Assembly (NCBI GenBank): GCA_015680685.1
Contig: MNCI01015499.1
Span: 1,151,663 to 1,215,662, forward strand
Reading direction: 5' to 3'
Origin: Gnetum montanum
Taxonomy: Eukaryota; Streptophyta; Gnetopsida; Gnetales; Gnetaceae
DNA: 64,000 nt
The position numbers were made by a program, and so were the translations under genes. How positions within the stretch are numbered: position 1 is the stretch's first letter; every line of letters starts with the position of its first letter. Positions 24,461 through 36,849 of this stretch are shown here, piece by piece. The notes beneath the pieces are model-generated. The model was given only the letters and a program-made list of their open reading frames with translations, did not search any database and was not told the DNA's origin.

Positions 24461-26650
24461 ACCATGGATTAGAAATCATTGTATAACCTTAAAACAATTG
24501 GGATACCTTAACTCTTGAGGATAGTTACACTTGGCTAGGTTGTTATTATGGCTAATTTAATTAACCCAATTATCATTTATTTTATGTGTTATTATGAATA
24601 ATTCATCCCAAAGGTTGTTGGAAGGGTTAACTTGGGAAAAAGGTGATGTTTATATATGGTTAAGGTTATTAACCCTTTGGGGGAGTTAGGAATATTTCCA
24701 AAAATTTTCATTGATTTTTCATTGGAAAACTTAAGGTTTGTGGCCCACATGATAAAGATCTTACCTCCAATAAGCACAAGATCAAAAAATAGAGTGATTC
24801 GAACAAACGATTGGGAAGTTATGAGCTCTAAAAGCTTTTGGGCTCTAAAAAATTGTAAAAATTCCCCTTGTGTTATGAGAAATTTGCAAAAAATTCCAAA
24901 GTTTTTGGTGGTATATATAGGATCTAAGCACTGCATCAATGAGGCCTTGTCAATGTAGTCAACAACCACCATTGACTTGGTCAAACTTTCAAAATATAAG
25001 AAATTTTTGGATGAATTTGGGATCAAATGGAAGCTCAGAAGACCAAGAATAGTATGAAAACATAATAGGATGTTGAAGCTCATAAATTTGAAAAAAATGA
25101 AGAAAATTGATTTAGTGGATGAATGGAATGAAAGATTAAGGAATACTGAGTGGTTTACATAATGGAAAATGTGAAAGGTAGGATTGTAGCAATGTCAAAG
25201 GTAAGGAACCTTAACTAATCAAGCCAAGAGCTATGCACGTGGGTCCTCTCCATAGCAAGCTCATGCCATTTTTACCCTTGCATAACCTCAACTGAAGAGT
25301 CTGTGTGTGCCCCATAATTAATTAATAGTCATGAAAATTTAAAGACCAACCCAAAAGAATCCATTCAAGAATCCCAACATGTTAGACCAAGACATGGAGC
25401 ATAACATAGAACATGGTAGTGAGGTGAGTTATGGGAGCATTGATGAATGATAGAGAAAGTGTAATGGAGTTTCAAGTTGAGGTCATAAGAAGTCCCTTGT
25501 GGAATTTGTGGTGAAAATGACCTAGGAAGTTTCATCCTCATTCTAGACCAAAACCATCCGCTCTCAGTGACTTCGCATCGTCACTCTAATACTGATCCAC
25601 TCACTTGAGACACTAGTGTGCTTCCGCAAAACAACCACCATTCCATGAGGAGAAGAAAAGGGAAGTAGGAAGTGAGAGAGAGAGCCTTAGTTAGAGGGGA
25701 CATTTAAGCATAAGTGCATGCTATTCGAGTCCTATAACCAGTGCTTGTAGTCCTTTTATTTGTCCAAGGGGTGTGCTTTGAATTCCCATTGTTTTGTTGT
25801 TGTTGTTGTTGTTGTTTATTTTTTGAAATGGGAAACACACCATGCAAGGAATTATTCGTGTCAAAGGGGTGTGCTTTGAATTTCCATTGTTTTTTATTTT
25901 TTTTAATGGGAACCACACCATGCAATGACTTATTCATCTTCCTATTATTGGTTGGTGTGGAATGGTAAGAAGTTTGTGAACAACACACATGCACTCAAGT
26001 AAGAAGAATAGGATGTAGAGTATTGAGTTCCCTTGAAGTCACATCCTTTGCAAACCTTTGAATCCTTCCTAATTCCAAAACTACCAAGATTACTGATTGA
26101 TTAAAAGTTCCTTTAATGGAAAGGGACCTTAGATTTCTAGAACAAAGATAATCATAGAGTTCATTGGATGGGCAGATGATATGGACTCATTGCCTGTTCC
26201 ATGAAAAGTAAACCATTTCAAAGTCATCAGACATTAGAATTCAAAAATAGAAATCAGACATCAATAATCACTCATTAAGCACAAACCATCATTAGTAAAC
26301 AACAACAACAACACTATGTCCTGTGACAATAAAGCAAATTTATTAACAAAAATGAGAAAATACCACACTTAAACAAAAGAAAGAAAAATAAAGTAAAATA
26401 TATAAAAAAGTGTAAAATAATCAAAAAAGTTTAAAGGTACTAAAAATGATGTAAAATTAGAAAAATTTGAAAATTAAAAATGTGAAAAACAAAAAGCGAG
26501 AGAAACTAAGAGGCCATGGTAATGATTAGCACAAATGGACATCTCCCCCATGACTAAGTTGGAGGGAGGAGATCCGAAAAATAGAATGTGGTTATCCATC
26601 TGTTGAGGTAGTATTTACACTAACCTATGTTAGTTCTAGGAAAGGTTTGA
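24461..26650 (-). other. B2 stretch between pol and the post-pol coding region
   Basis: Mostly noncoding. A possible sense frame at 24592-25083 (163 codons) matches 8838-9137 of B1 in part (FLQFFRAQ). A (GTT)n microsatellite lies near 25795-25817 and a tandem pair at 25761-25926. An A-rich plus-strand tract at 26340-26490 corresponds to the one in B1. Confidence 0.45.
25761..25926 (-). repeat. Degenerate two-copy tandem repeat in B2, with (GTT)n
   Basis: Two copies of a unit that begins AAGGGGTGTGCTTTGAATT and ends with ACACCATGCAA, at about 25761-25845 and 25859-25926. The first copy contains a GTT microsatellite. The same pair exists in B1 at 10001-10155. Confidence 0.55.
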
Positions 26651-26659
26651 CTTATTGGA

Positions 26660-27830
26660 TGTTTACCAACTACTTTTTATTTAGGTTGTCAGGTTTGTAA
26701 ATTATCATGGCCCCAGAGAGAAGGGTTTGATTAATTATATAAGGTCCCTCCCACAATGTTTGGAATATTATCTTTTGGGGTACATGTGTGGGGTTCCAGT
26801 AAAGAACCTTATCTCCTGGTTGAAGTTTTAAATTCCTAATTCTAAGGTCAAGATGTTGCTTATTGAATGCCTTTTTTACCTCATTCAAGGATAGGACCAC
26901 TAATCAATTTTCATCTAGCATGTTCAAGTTGATCAATCTTTCTTTCTATGCTAAACTTAGGTTAAGGTTTAGATGATAGGGCATTGATAGTGTATGGAGG
27001 TTGGATTGAATCAAGAGCATTGGAAGTTTCTCATACACTAACTTCTAGGGAGAATAGCCAATAGGAAGTTTTCAAGTTGAACGATAAGCCCAAAGAGCAT
27101 CGTTAAGTTTTGTACTCTAGTTTTTCGTATATTTTCTAATGGTTTACATTAGTATTTTTTTAATCTCCTAGTTGGTTACCTTTGCTTGACCATTGGCTTG
27201 GGGTGGTAAGGTGTTGTCAATTTATGTTCTACCCCCAAGTGTTGCATTAATTTTCTAAATGTGACACTTGTACAATGAGTTCCATTATCAAAAAGTAGTG
27301 AGCGTGGCACCCCAAACCTATTCACGATATTTTTTTGTATAAATTTGGTAGCAGTTGATGATGTACAATTAGTAATAACTACTACTTCTGTCCATTTTGT
27401 GTAGTAGTCAACTGCTACTATAATATACACCTTCCTAACTGGACATGGGTGTGATGGGATCCATGAAATCAAAACCCCATATGTCGAAAGGTTCTAGTGG
27501 TTGAATCAACTATTGAGGACCTTCCATGCGAGCAATCCTCCCCCAATCACATTGACAACATTCACAAGACTTGAAAAACTGATGGGCATCCCTAAAGATT
27601 GTAGGCCAATAATATCCTACCATCAATATGTGTATGGTTATGTGTCTTCTTGCATAGTGGCCTCCACAAGGCCCTTCATGAGCATCTTGGAGAATGCATA
27701 ATTGATCTTTGTCAGGGACACACCAACGGATTAGGCCATCAACACATACCTTGTAAAGGTATCCATTCATGAAGTGTTTGACTTGATAAATAAATTGTTG
27801 CTTATTCCTAAAATCCAAGTCTTATGGCAT
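26660..27830 (-). pseudogene. B2 integrase (decayed)
   Basis: The zinc-binding part is clean at 27510-27818, with HEGPCGGHYARRH, GYYWPTIFRDAHQF and CECCQCD. The core is in 27176-27472 with DYYTKWTEVVV, the catalytic FDNGTHCTS and YHPKP. The C-terminal part, with GDKVLYWNP and WEGPYI, is at 26670-26900. Stops and a frameshift separate the pieces. Confidence 0.78.
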
Positions 27831-27959
27831 CTCTTGAATGAGAAGCTATGTGGATGCCATTATACCATGTTTCATTTTTAGGTGTTTGTTCACTTATTAC
27901 TCCAGTAAAGAGGAGTTCATTTGGAAACTGATTAGAGAGTGGGCTCTCCTCTTCTTTAT

Positions 27960-29200
27960 TATCCCATCATAAATAAGAGAAATTATCAGCAACAACATTC
28001 TCAATCCCTTTTCAATCTACCATAGTGTGATCGAATTTCTGCAAGATCACAAGCCATCATATGACAGAAAGGCTCATCGTCGACTTGTTTATGAGGAAGT
28101 GAAATTGCACTATGATTCGTATGCACAAATACTTTGTAATCTAGCACATAATGCCTAAACGTTTCTAGCATGTACACCACTACCATTAATTCTTTCTCCA
28201 TGGTAGTGTAATTTAACTATGCTCCAATAATGCTTTGACTTGCACAGTGGATATAATATAGATGTTTCTTATAGTCCATCTATGTGAGCACTACTCCCAA
28301 AGCATAGTTAGATACGTTTGTCATGATATGGAGTGGTTTGAACCAATTTGGTGCTCATAGGATTAGTGTTTCTACAAGTTTCGCCTTTAATTTTTGGAAT
28401 GCATGTTCACATTCCTTGGTCCAAATGAAAGGTGCATCTTTCTTTGTAAACTCTACCAATGGCTTTGAGATCTTAGAGAAATTCTCAATAAATCGTTGGT
28501 AGTAACTAGTGTGCCCAAGGAATGACCAGACATTTTTAACAGTCTTTGGTTATTGTGTTATTCCTTGGATGACCCTTATCTTTTCTGGGTATACCTCAAT
28601 CCATTTTTGTGAAATTCGATGCCCTAGAACAATGCCTTCTTAGATCATGAGATGGCTCTTTTACCAATTGAGCCATAGGTTTGTCTCTACACATCTTTTC
28701 AATACTTTCTCAAGTTGGTCCAAGACTTGCTCAAAGGTAGCTCCATAGGTGGAAAAGTCATCCATGAAGACTTCAACACCACTACCGATTAGTTGTTGAA
28801 ACATACTAAGGATAGGGACATTACATAAGCCAAACAACATTTTACAATATGCAAAAGTCCCCTAGGGACTCCTGAATGTTGTCTTGGCCTAATCTTCAGG
28901 TGCTATTTGGATTTGGTTATAGCCACTATAACCATCCAAAAAGCTATAATAACAATGCCTGAATATGGTATCTAATACTTGATTCACAAATGGCAAAGGC
29001 AAGTGATCTTTAAATGTTGCCATATTTAATAGAATAAAGTTGATGTAGACCCAACATTTACCATCCTTCTTTAGTAAAATTATGAGTGGGCTAATCCACT
29101 CACTATCTATGATCGGATAGATGAACGTCGCCTTGAGGAGTTGTTCTATCTCATCCTTAATGATTTGTTTTAATTTGGGATTTAGTCACCTCTAATGATC
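27960..29200 (-). pseudogene. B2 reverse transcriptase and RNase H (decayed)
   Basis: Same module as 12240-13520 in B1. The catalytic FMDDF is intact at about 28752-28770. RNase H words (FRHYVLDYKVFVHTNHSA) are at 28001-28201, where the first acidic residue of the last motif has become Asn (HTNH against HMDH in B1). Confidence 0.78.
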
Positions 29201-29667
29201 CTTAATGATTTCATGGTTGGATCAATGTAGATGTGATGCTAGCATATCCTTGGATCAATTCCTATTATCTCTAAATATGACCAAGAAAATGTTGTTGACC
29301 ATTTATTCATCACCTTCAATAACTTTTCTTTTTATTCAAGAGCAAGTTTGGCATTAATGATGACCATTTTACCATTCTTTAAAAATGCATACTCCATACC
29401 AACCAATAAATTTTTTTGTTCTAAGGGCTCCTACTTGAAGTGATCAGGGATTTCTTGCTCTTCCCAACAAGTATCATCATCTTCATTAGAAAGTTGGGAA
29501 TGAACTTGTTCAATTTTTTCCATGCCTTCAACATATGCACATGTTAGGTTTTTAGTTGGATCCATGTATATTGTGCTACTATCTGAATTAGCTATTAGCC
29601 ACTAGGTGCCCTTATGGTTTGTGGTTGTTGCATATAAATACCTTTGAATATTAATTTCTTGTGCACA

Positions 29668-30130
29668 CTAATTGCATGCTTTAATGTATGTGCTCTTGAT
29701 TGACCAAATCCTTTGCATGCAATTGCACCCATTATCACTGTATGCAATGCATGAAGTACGCTTCTTCTCAATCTTTTCTAGCTCATTTTCCTTAGATAAT
29801 TTGAGAGATAGGTTCCTTATACCCGTTTTTGCATCAATCGTGCTTAACCAAGCTCTTTCAATAATGATAGGGAAGTAATTTTTGTAGTTGTTCACCTTGA
29901 TTACCAAAAAATCAACAAGATATGATCACTCAAAAATCAAGGTCACAATGTCCTCTACTAATCCCAAAGGGATAGTAATTGATTGATTTGCTAATTCTAG
30001 ATGAATGTTGCTCTTCTTAAGAGGGGGTAGGTTTTAGGCCTTGTACATATATAGAAGATGAGGTTAACTCTAGAACTAGAATCAAGAACAACATTGCATG
30101 GATCTTGTCCAAGAATCTATAGATAAATGA
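29668..30130 (-). pseudogene. B2 aspartic protease (decayed)
   Basis: The C-terminal half, 29668-29907, reads FPIIIERAWLS and LSLKLSKENELEKIEKK. The active-site region near 30070-30105 reads VLDSSSRVNLI: the Asp is present, and the Gly expected third has become Ser. It matches the B1 and D proteases. Confidence 0.7.
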
Positions 30131-30239
30131 GTAGACTTCTTGGGTCAAATATTTTTGTAGGAAGATTACTAGCCTTGATCTAGTCAGAAATAACATGAGT
30201 GAGTATTACAATGTGGATCCTAGGTGGCACTTGATTTGA

Positions 30240-32680
30240 AGGGCACTCAAAGATATTTGATGCAGAGGATGAGGGTGATGTAGATGCAAGATGATTAGCT
30301 AAAGTAGGTTATGAGGGCTAGAGAGGACTACTAGGCTAGAAGAAATGTCATTTCCTTGATCTATTATCTAGACCACTTTGTTGAAAACCTGGTTGTGAGT
30401 GTATAGCCCTTGTAGCATTTTGTTGTTGCGACTGTGAAGGAATCTCACCCTGCATAGATGGAGCAAGAGGTAATTCGGTTGAAGGTGGAGGTGTAGGTGT
30501 AGAGGGATGTGGAGGATGAAATGGATATGGATATGGGTTTTTTCCTCAAGTAGATGGTGAATGTGTTTGATGGTACTCTGAAGGGTAATAGTGATGCTGG
30601 AATGATGCATAACTTGCAGAACTCCTAGGGGAGATGGGCTACTAAACATAGTACCCATATGGATTTGGTTGCCTATAAGGGTACTGTTTCTTTGGTGGTG
30701 GCATTTCCCACGATTATGGTTGGTACCACTATTGGTATTGTTTATAAGATTGTGGAGTAGTTTCACTGGGGTAGTAAGCTTGTTGTTGCTGGTGGAACTG
30801 TCTTGGATTACCTTGAGGGTAAGGCAATCATCTTGGAGCTTACTTATGTGCTAGGCAAGGATTCAATGTGTATACTCCATACTCTTGTAAGTGTGACACC
30901 ATAGGGCAACATCCCTTTGGATGTTTGTATTAGCATATGTCACATCCAGTTTCATCATTAGAGTCAGACTCCAAAACTTCCTCTACAACAACAACTTTAC
31001 CCTTACCTCTTTGGTAGGCACATTTAGCTTCTTTTGGCCTCCTGTGATTATGATCACTATTTTGCTTTTTGGATTCTTCAGCAATCTTTAAAGTAGTTTG
31101 AAATTTTTCAACCAAAGAGTCACATAACTTGTCAACCTTGGTAGAAATATTAGAAGTAGATTTTTGGATGGGCAAGATCTTTCTATTTACCACTTCATTA
31201 AGTGGTGATTCTTCTTCATCAAAAAAATTGGATCTCTCATTTTCTAATGGAAGGGTCCTTGTTATACTCTTCAGTAATTTCCTTCTTTTGTAGCCCACCT
31301 TCTTCTTTTGCTACCTGCTCAATTAACTTCTGGATTTTATGAGCTCTCAACTCAGACAATCCTCCTTGGGCATACATCCCAAGGGTTCTTCTAATTTCTT
31401 CTCTAAGCCCATCTATGATGTGGTGAATTTTCCTCTGAGAGTAATCATGTTTAGGGCATTAGTGTAGGAGTGAATAGTATTGGCCCATGGCAGCATCCAA
31501 GCGTTCATGTGCTTCTTGTTTTTAACCTTAGATTTACCTTCTCAAACTAGACACTCTGGAGTATGTCTGATATTTGTTATTGAATAGTTCTAACATGGTA
31601 CTCCATTTGTGGATAGATTCCAACTCTAAAGACTAGTACCAACTTTCAACTTCCTTAATGAGTGTTCTTGGAAAAATTTTTAGATTCTTCCATTCATTCT
31701 CTATGTTTTGTAAGGCACGAGCATCTTGAAAAGCTTGTAGATGCATTTGTGGATCAGAATTGTATCCCCCCTCAGATCTTGGAATATTGTTCATGTCCAG
31801 GCACTTGATCCAACTATCCTTCATATGCCTAGTTTGGATTTTCACTACCTCTGCAACGTTGAGCATACTTTGAGTTGCCAATAGTAGTTCATCATCATCA
31901 ATGTTTTGATGACACCGATGATGGTTTTAGCCACCCCTTCAATTTTCCCCCCCTTCATGGTCATTGTTATCTTAATGATCACATTCATCATAGTTGTTTC
32001 AGTGAGAACTTCCATGACAATCATCAGATGAAGAGGAGTGTTTGGAATTAGATGAAGAAGATGAAAAGGAAGGTGGACTGTTACTACCACCATGGTGTTC
32101 ACCACCACTCTTCTACTTATTACGATCACCATCCTTAGATCCCTTGTTGTTGCAATGTTTACTTGAGTCCCTACCTTGGCTATCACTTTTTCTTGAAATC
32201 AATTTATGAATAGTTGATCGTAGGGTTAGGTTCACATCCTCGCCATCAGTAGCAAAGGGTGGAAATCTTCATGTTGAGAACCTTCCAAGGGAGGATCCTC
32301 ATTGTCCTTCTGATCTAGTAGGAACAAGGGGTTAGTGTCATGTTTCCCCTTTGTAGCTTCATGGATTTTCTCCTAACAGTGATCTTATTTATGTTGCATT
32401 TTAGTGGAACGATAGTTTTGAATTTTGTATACATCCACAACGTATTCTTCGTGAAGATCTACTATGTCTAGCTTCTTAAGGATTTTGAATAGCATCTAGG
32501 CATAGATCTATCAAGGGGTAAGACGACGTTGCCCTCCATATCATGCCATCACATCTATTCATCCTTATGTAGGATGAAGGTGAAATTTGGCATAAACTCA
32601 TCTATATGAGTGCATACCACCTTGCATTCTTTTGGGACTGGTGGTTTGGTATCTTCGTTCTTGCGAGAAGAAGATGACAT
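30240..32680 (-). pseudogene. B2 gag (decayed)
   Basis: Likely start ATG at 32680-32678 (MSSSS). Clean capsid segment 31633-31881 with DMNNIPRSEGGYNSDPQMHLQ-type residues and a KNLKIFPRTLIKE word, the same as in D and in the open gag at 63611. The CX2CX3HX3C zinc knuckle is at 30909-30944 (with one internal stop), and a basic or charged segment lies at 30930-31298. Many stops elsewhere. Confidence 0.72.
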
Positions 32681-32817
32681 TTTGCAAAACAAAATAACGT
32701 TATCCATGTGCCTTTATAATTTTTATGTATATTGGAAATGATATTGACCTTTAGGTTCATATAATGATATTAATGGTATTCACTTAAATCTAAATAGCGC
32801 ATGTTCAACAAACAAAG

Positions 32818-32835
32818 TCCCCAGCAATGGTGCCA
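32818..32835 (-). other. Primer binding site of B2
   Basis: In sense it reads TGGCACCATTGCTGGGGA. It differs from the tRNA-Asp type site at three positions only, and all three are CpG to TpG or CpA changes. Confidence 0.8.
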
Positions 32836-32836
32836 A

Positions 32837-33727
32837 TGATGAGTGGTGAGGTACCCCTACACCCAACCATATGAAGCATGAAGCGTTCACGCGTGATCTA
32901 GTTGAACTCTGCAGACTTTTTTATTTCTAGTGCACTAGCCCTTTAGAAAGTGAATCTAGCCTTAAGGTCAATCATTTTTCTCCCAATTACACTTGTGACA
33001 TTCATTGGTATGGTTAAGTGTAATTGAGGCATTCGATTTTTATCATTTTTATGTTTTATAGTTGGGTGCTTAAATTGTAGATAAAAAGGGATTTGATTAA
33101 CTAATATAAATTAACTAATTAACTAATCATTTAACTAATCCTAACATAAGTATCCATTCTCACTTTCCGTACATGTCCTGAACCCATGTATCCACTATTG
33201 GATGACCAAGCACTATGCTATTGGGCATACCAAGTAATAATGTTGTTGGGATTACCAAGAGAACACGTGTTACACTTGAAGCGGTCATACTTATGTGTGT
33301 AATCTATCTTGTTAATTGTCTCATTAACATAATAACTAGGAAATATTTAATAATTAAAAACTATAAATGCATAAATAAAGTAACTAGTCTATCCAAAGTG
33401 CTACAAGGTTTATTAGAAAGCTCATCTTTATTACCACACACACTGTTATGCTCAGGTACAACAATGCTCGAATAAGTATCCATACACTCAATGACTCCTA
33501 CTACAGGCACTCAGAGGAAAAATTCTAACTTTCAAATGGAAAAAATGCAAGAGCTTTGCTACAATTACAAGCTACTATGTCATAAATGTAGCTACACATG
33601 TGTATTTATAGTTGAAAATCAAGAAAATCAACATTGCATTGACAGGGCCTTGTCGACGCATGGTAAGATGCATCAACAAGGCCATGTCAACGAGGCCTTG
33701 TTGTAGTCAACTTAACACAACTCATTA
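32837..33727 (-). repeat. 5' LTR of B2
   Basis: 891 bp from TGATGAGTGG to CTCATTA on plus; the final CA of the family has become TA. It carries TATAAATA (33603-33610) and AATAAA (33427-33432) in sense. It aligns with the B1 LTRs over its length. Confidence 0.85.
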
Positions 33728-34712
33728 ATAGGAATGCACATTAAAGACTTATGGTGGTAATGGAGTTACAGCTTGGACGTTGGCATTGCAATGTGGATGT
33801 GCTACTCCATTAACCACGTTCTTTGACCACACAATTACAATTGTTTACTGCATGTTACCTTGATGGAGATTGCTATTTTTCTGTAGTGAACATTACATGG
33901 GTAATGAGGCATTGTTTCCAACCATTTTTATGGCTACACGTTCTTGCAGCCATTACCTACGCATGGGTGTGGGAGTTATGCATTTCTTTGCCACATGATC
34001 AGTGGACATTATAGTGAATATTACCTATGTGAGTGGTGGCAATGGACATTACAGTGAACATTACCTTCACAGGTGGTGGTGGTGGACGTTACATGTGGGT
34101 AGTAATTACCATGGCCATTAAGCACAGGTGGTGGCTCCTCATGTGTTAGACTAGTCCTTATAAATTCTATGGCCAGATGTAACAAAGGGACAGAGAATAG
34201 AAAAAAGAATTGAAGAGAAGAAGAGAGGATACTATTAAGAGAACCACCCCATATTAGAATTTTTGTTTGTGCAAAAGTGTGAAGGAAGAGGCTTGATGCT
34301 TTGTGGCAATTAACAGCCAACAATGTTTTAAGTTTGTGAAGTTGTTGCACTGCAAAGACAATAGAGCAGGGTCACAAATTAGGTGGCATCTCCTTTGCAA
34401 TCTTCCTTATTTCTCATAAATTTATTTAAATTTAATTTTTTTTAATTGATTGTATTCATCTTTGAACTTAATGTTAGAAGTTAAGGTGAATATTGTTGAT
34501 TTTACTTATGGGTGATAGCTGTAAGTGTGGTGTTCTCAATTGAATCTAGATCTAATCATTGGTTTTATGTCTTAATGATCTTTTGACTTTAAACCATTCC
34601 TTCATGGGATGTGAATCGTGGGTCAATTACAGATGAGGTGACAATTTCTACAATGAAAGAAACAAAGATAAAGATTAAAGGTAGCCACCACTAAATTTTT
34701 CCTTGCTTGTCA
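33728..34712 (+). repeat. 3' LTR remnant of element A
   Basis: Matches 246-1205 of the 5' LTR almost base for base in long runs, including the CTTATAAATTC box near 34167 and the TTGCTTGTCA end. The U3 start is lost at the junction with B2. The sequence after 34712 belongs to element C. Confidence 0.85.
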
Positions 34713-36020
34713 CATGGCATGGAGGATTCTCTCTCATGACTAATCCATGTCTATTATGTGATAGATCTGTCAATACATGACATAAGATTGAGCATTAAAT
34801 ACTCTCATAGGGGAAAGGTATTCTTTGTAATGCTTCAGGTGTTGTCCATTAACCAAAAAGATTTTATCCAACTCATCAAGATGGTAATGTGGATTATGCT
34901 AAATTGGTGGCTAGTGTGGATGATGTATAGTCCTACCCATTGAGATTGAAACTTATCCAAATGGGCCAAGTAGAGTAGATTAAAATAGAGGACCTTGTCA
35001 CTAGGTTTGAAATCAAACTCTCTGGCATGAATATCATGGCGAGTCTTGGTGTAAAAAATGTTCTAATTCACTATGCATTAAGGTGATTCTACAATTTTCA
35101 ATAAGAAGGTTGAGGTTAATTAGCCCTTCTTTTTTAGTAGAATCTAAGTTCGTATCAAAATCTGACACACTACCCAAGATTTTCATCTCAAGATCAATAA
35201 GAAGTCATGGAACCTATCCATAGGCCATATCAAATGGAGTGTATCCCATAAAATTTTTTTGCACTGTTTGATAGGCCTAAAGGATGTTATTAAGATTGTT
35301 GGTCTAATCTCTTGTGTACCTACTAATTGTTTTCCTGAGTATTCTAACAATTTCATGATTAGTGACTTCCACTTGGCTATTGGCCTATAGGTAATAAGGA
35401 AAAGTTAACTTATGATTAACTTCACAAGATTCCAATAAATTCTCGAAAACCTTACTGGTAAAATGTGTATCATTATTGGAGATCAAGATTAATGGAATTC
35501 TAAACTTTTCAAGAACATTGTTTCAAAGGAAGTTGGCTATAGTGTTAGATGAGCAGTCCTTAATAGTATCAAATTCCACTCATAGCATGCAATAATCAAC
35601 ACATACAAGAATGTATGCTTTGCCATTAGAGGTAGGAGAGATGGGATCAATGAAGTCAATCCCCTACACATGAAAAGGCTCTAGCAGTTAGATCCACTGT
35701 TGTGGTCCCTCAATACATGAGGACATACCTTTCTCACATTATCACTTGTCACAATAATGCACAAAGTATTGAGCGTCATGAAACATGGTGGAACCAAAAT
35801 AGCCTACAAGCTATAACTTTTTCATGGTTCTCTTTTTAGCATAGTGTCCACCACAAACACCATGATGTGCGTGATCCAAGACATTGCCTTAGCATTCATT
35901 AGGAACACACCACCATACTAGACCATCAAGGCATTGCTTGTAGAGATGCTCTTTGACAATCAAGTAAGGTATTACATGGTGCTGGAATCATTGTATTTTA
36001 CATTTATCTCATCCAAGAGG
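34713..36020 (-). pseudogene. Element C integrase (decayed)
   Basis: Sense order from right to left. A zinc-binding part with GVCGGHYA lies near 35845-35870, then a core with GIDF (near 35650-35670), VDYC, ISNNDTHF (near 35470-35495) and NSQVE. The C-terminal part with SDKVLYFN is near 35000. The second catalytic Asp appears as Asn. The C-terminal end meets the LTR of A at 34712, so the rest of C, including its own 3' LTR, is not next to it; it would lie left of the window if A inserted here. Confidence 0.65.
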
Positions 36021-36790
36021 AAGCTTCTAGGCCACCAGATAACTAAGAGTGTTCACATACCATGGGCATTGATGTTCACATTTTGATTTGAAAATGACCT
36101 TGAAAATATGATCATCTAGAAATTCATTAAGAAGTACATCTTGTTCCTTGCTGCCAATTGGTAACTGTGATAGATGATCTATCACCATGTTCTTGGCTCC
36201 CTTGTGATCGATCATATGAAGGTCAAATTCCTACAAGAGAACTAGCCATCGTATTACATGAGGACTAACATCTAGTTTATTCATAAGAACCACATGATGC
36301 TATGATCAATGTGAATTAAAATTTTATGCCCCAAAACATAATGCCTGAATTTTTGGAGTGTAAAAAAAATTATCATTAGCTTCTTTTCCATGGTGGTATA
36401 GTTTAACTGAGGGCTTATAATGCTTCGACTAGCATAGTGGATGTAGTAGGGCCTCTTTTTCTCATCCAATTGCATTAGGACAACATTTAATGCAAAGTTA
36501 GAATCTTCTATCATTATGTAGAATGGTTGAGTCCAATTAGGACTCTACAACATAGGGGTTTGGGTTAGCATTTTCTTCAGACATTGAAAGGCATTTTCAT
36601 AGCCCTTGCTCCACAAGAATGGAACATCTTTCTTCATGAGCTCAAACAAAATCCTAACTATTCTAGAATAAACTTTAATAAAATAACCTATAGTTGATAC
36701 ATACTCTCCATTTTTTTTCCTTCTTGGGTGTGACTAGAGTCAGATTGACCCACTCACTATCAAAAATAAGATCAATGAAAATGGCCCATA
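36021..36790 (-). pseudogene. Element C RNase H and truncated RT (internal deletion)
   Basis: RNase H is at 36281-36514 (KRPYYIHYASRS, TLQKFRHYVLGHKILIHIDHS), with the following VIDHLSQLP segment at 36027-36215. The RT start, with DSEWVNLTLVTPKKEG, lies at 36725-36790. It jumps at about 36710 directly to the thumb region (SRIVRILFELMKKDVPFLW). The RT palm, including the DD box, is therefore deleted, a loss of roughly 500 bp compared with B1. Confidence 0.7.
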
Positions 36791-36849
36791 AAGAAAGTAC
36801 AATGGACCATAGAAGGAAGTCCTTCTTACTTGCTTCTTAACAAACTTAG

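Larger units (their letters stand above)
21174..33727 (-). mobile_element. LTR retrotransposon B2 (Ty3/gypsy), one LTR truncated
   Basis: A second minus-strand copy of the B family, colinear with B1: gag, protease, RT, RNase H, integrase, post-pol region. Its 5' LTR (32837-33727) is complete. Its 3' LTR is reduced to 190 bp (21174-21363). It lies in the 3' LTR of element A: the sequence after 33727 matches element A's 5' LTR from position 246. The deletion that removed most of the B2 LTR also removed the beginning of the A LTR, so no target duplication can be seen. Confidence 0.88.

Noticed and set aside
25741-25968. Plus-strand frame with a run of Cys residues
   Set aside because: Produced by the GTT microsatellite read in one frame, inside the noncoding part of B2.
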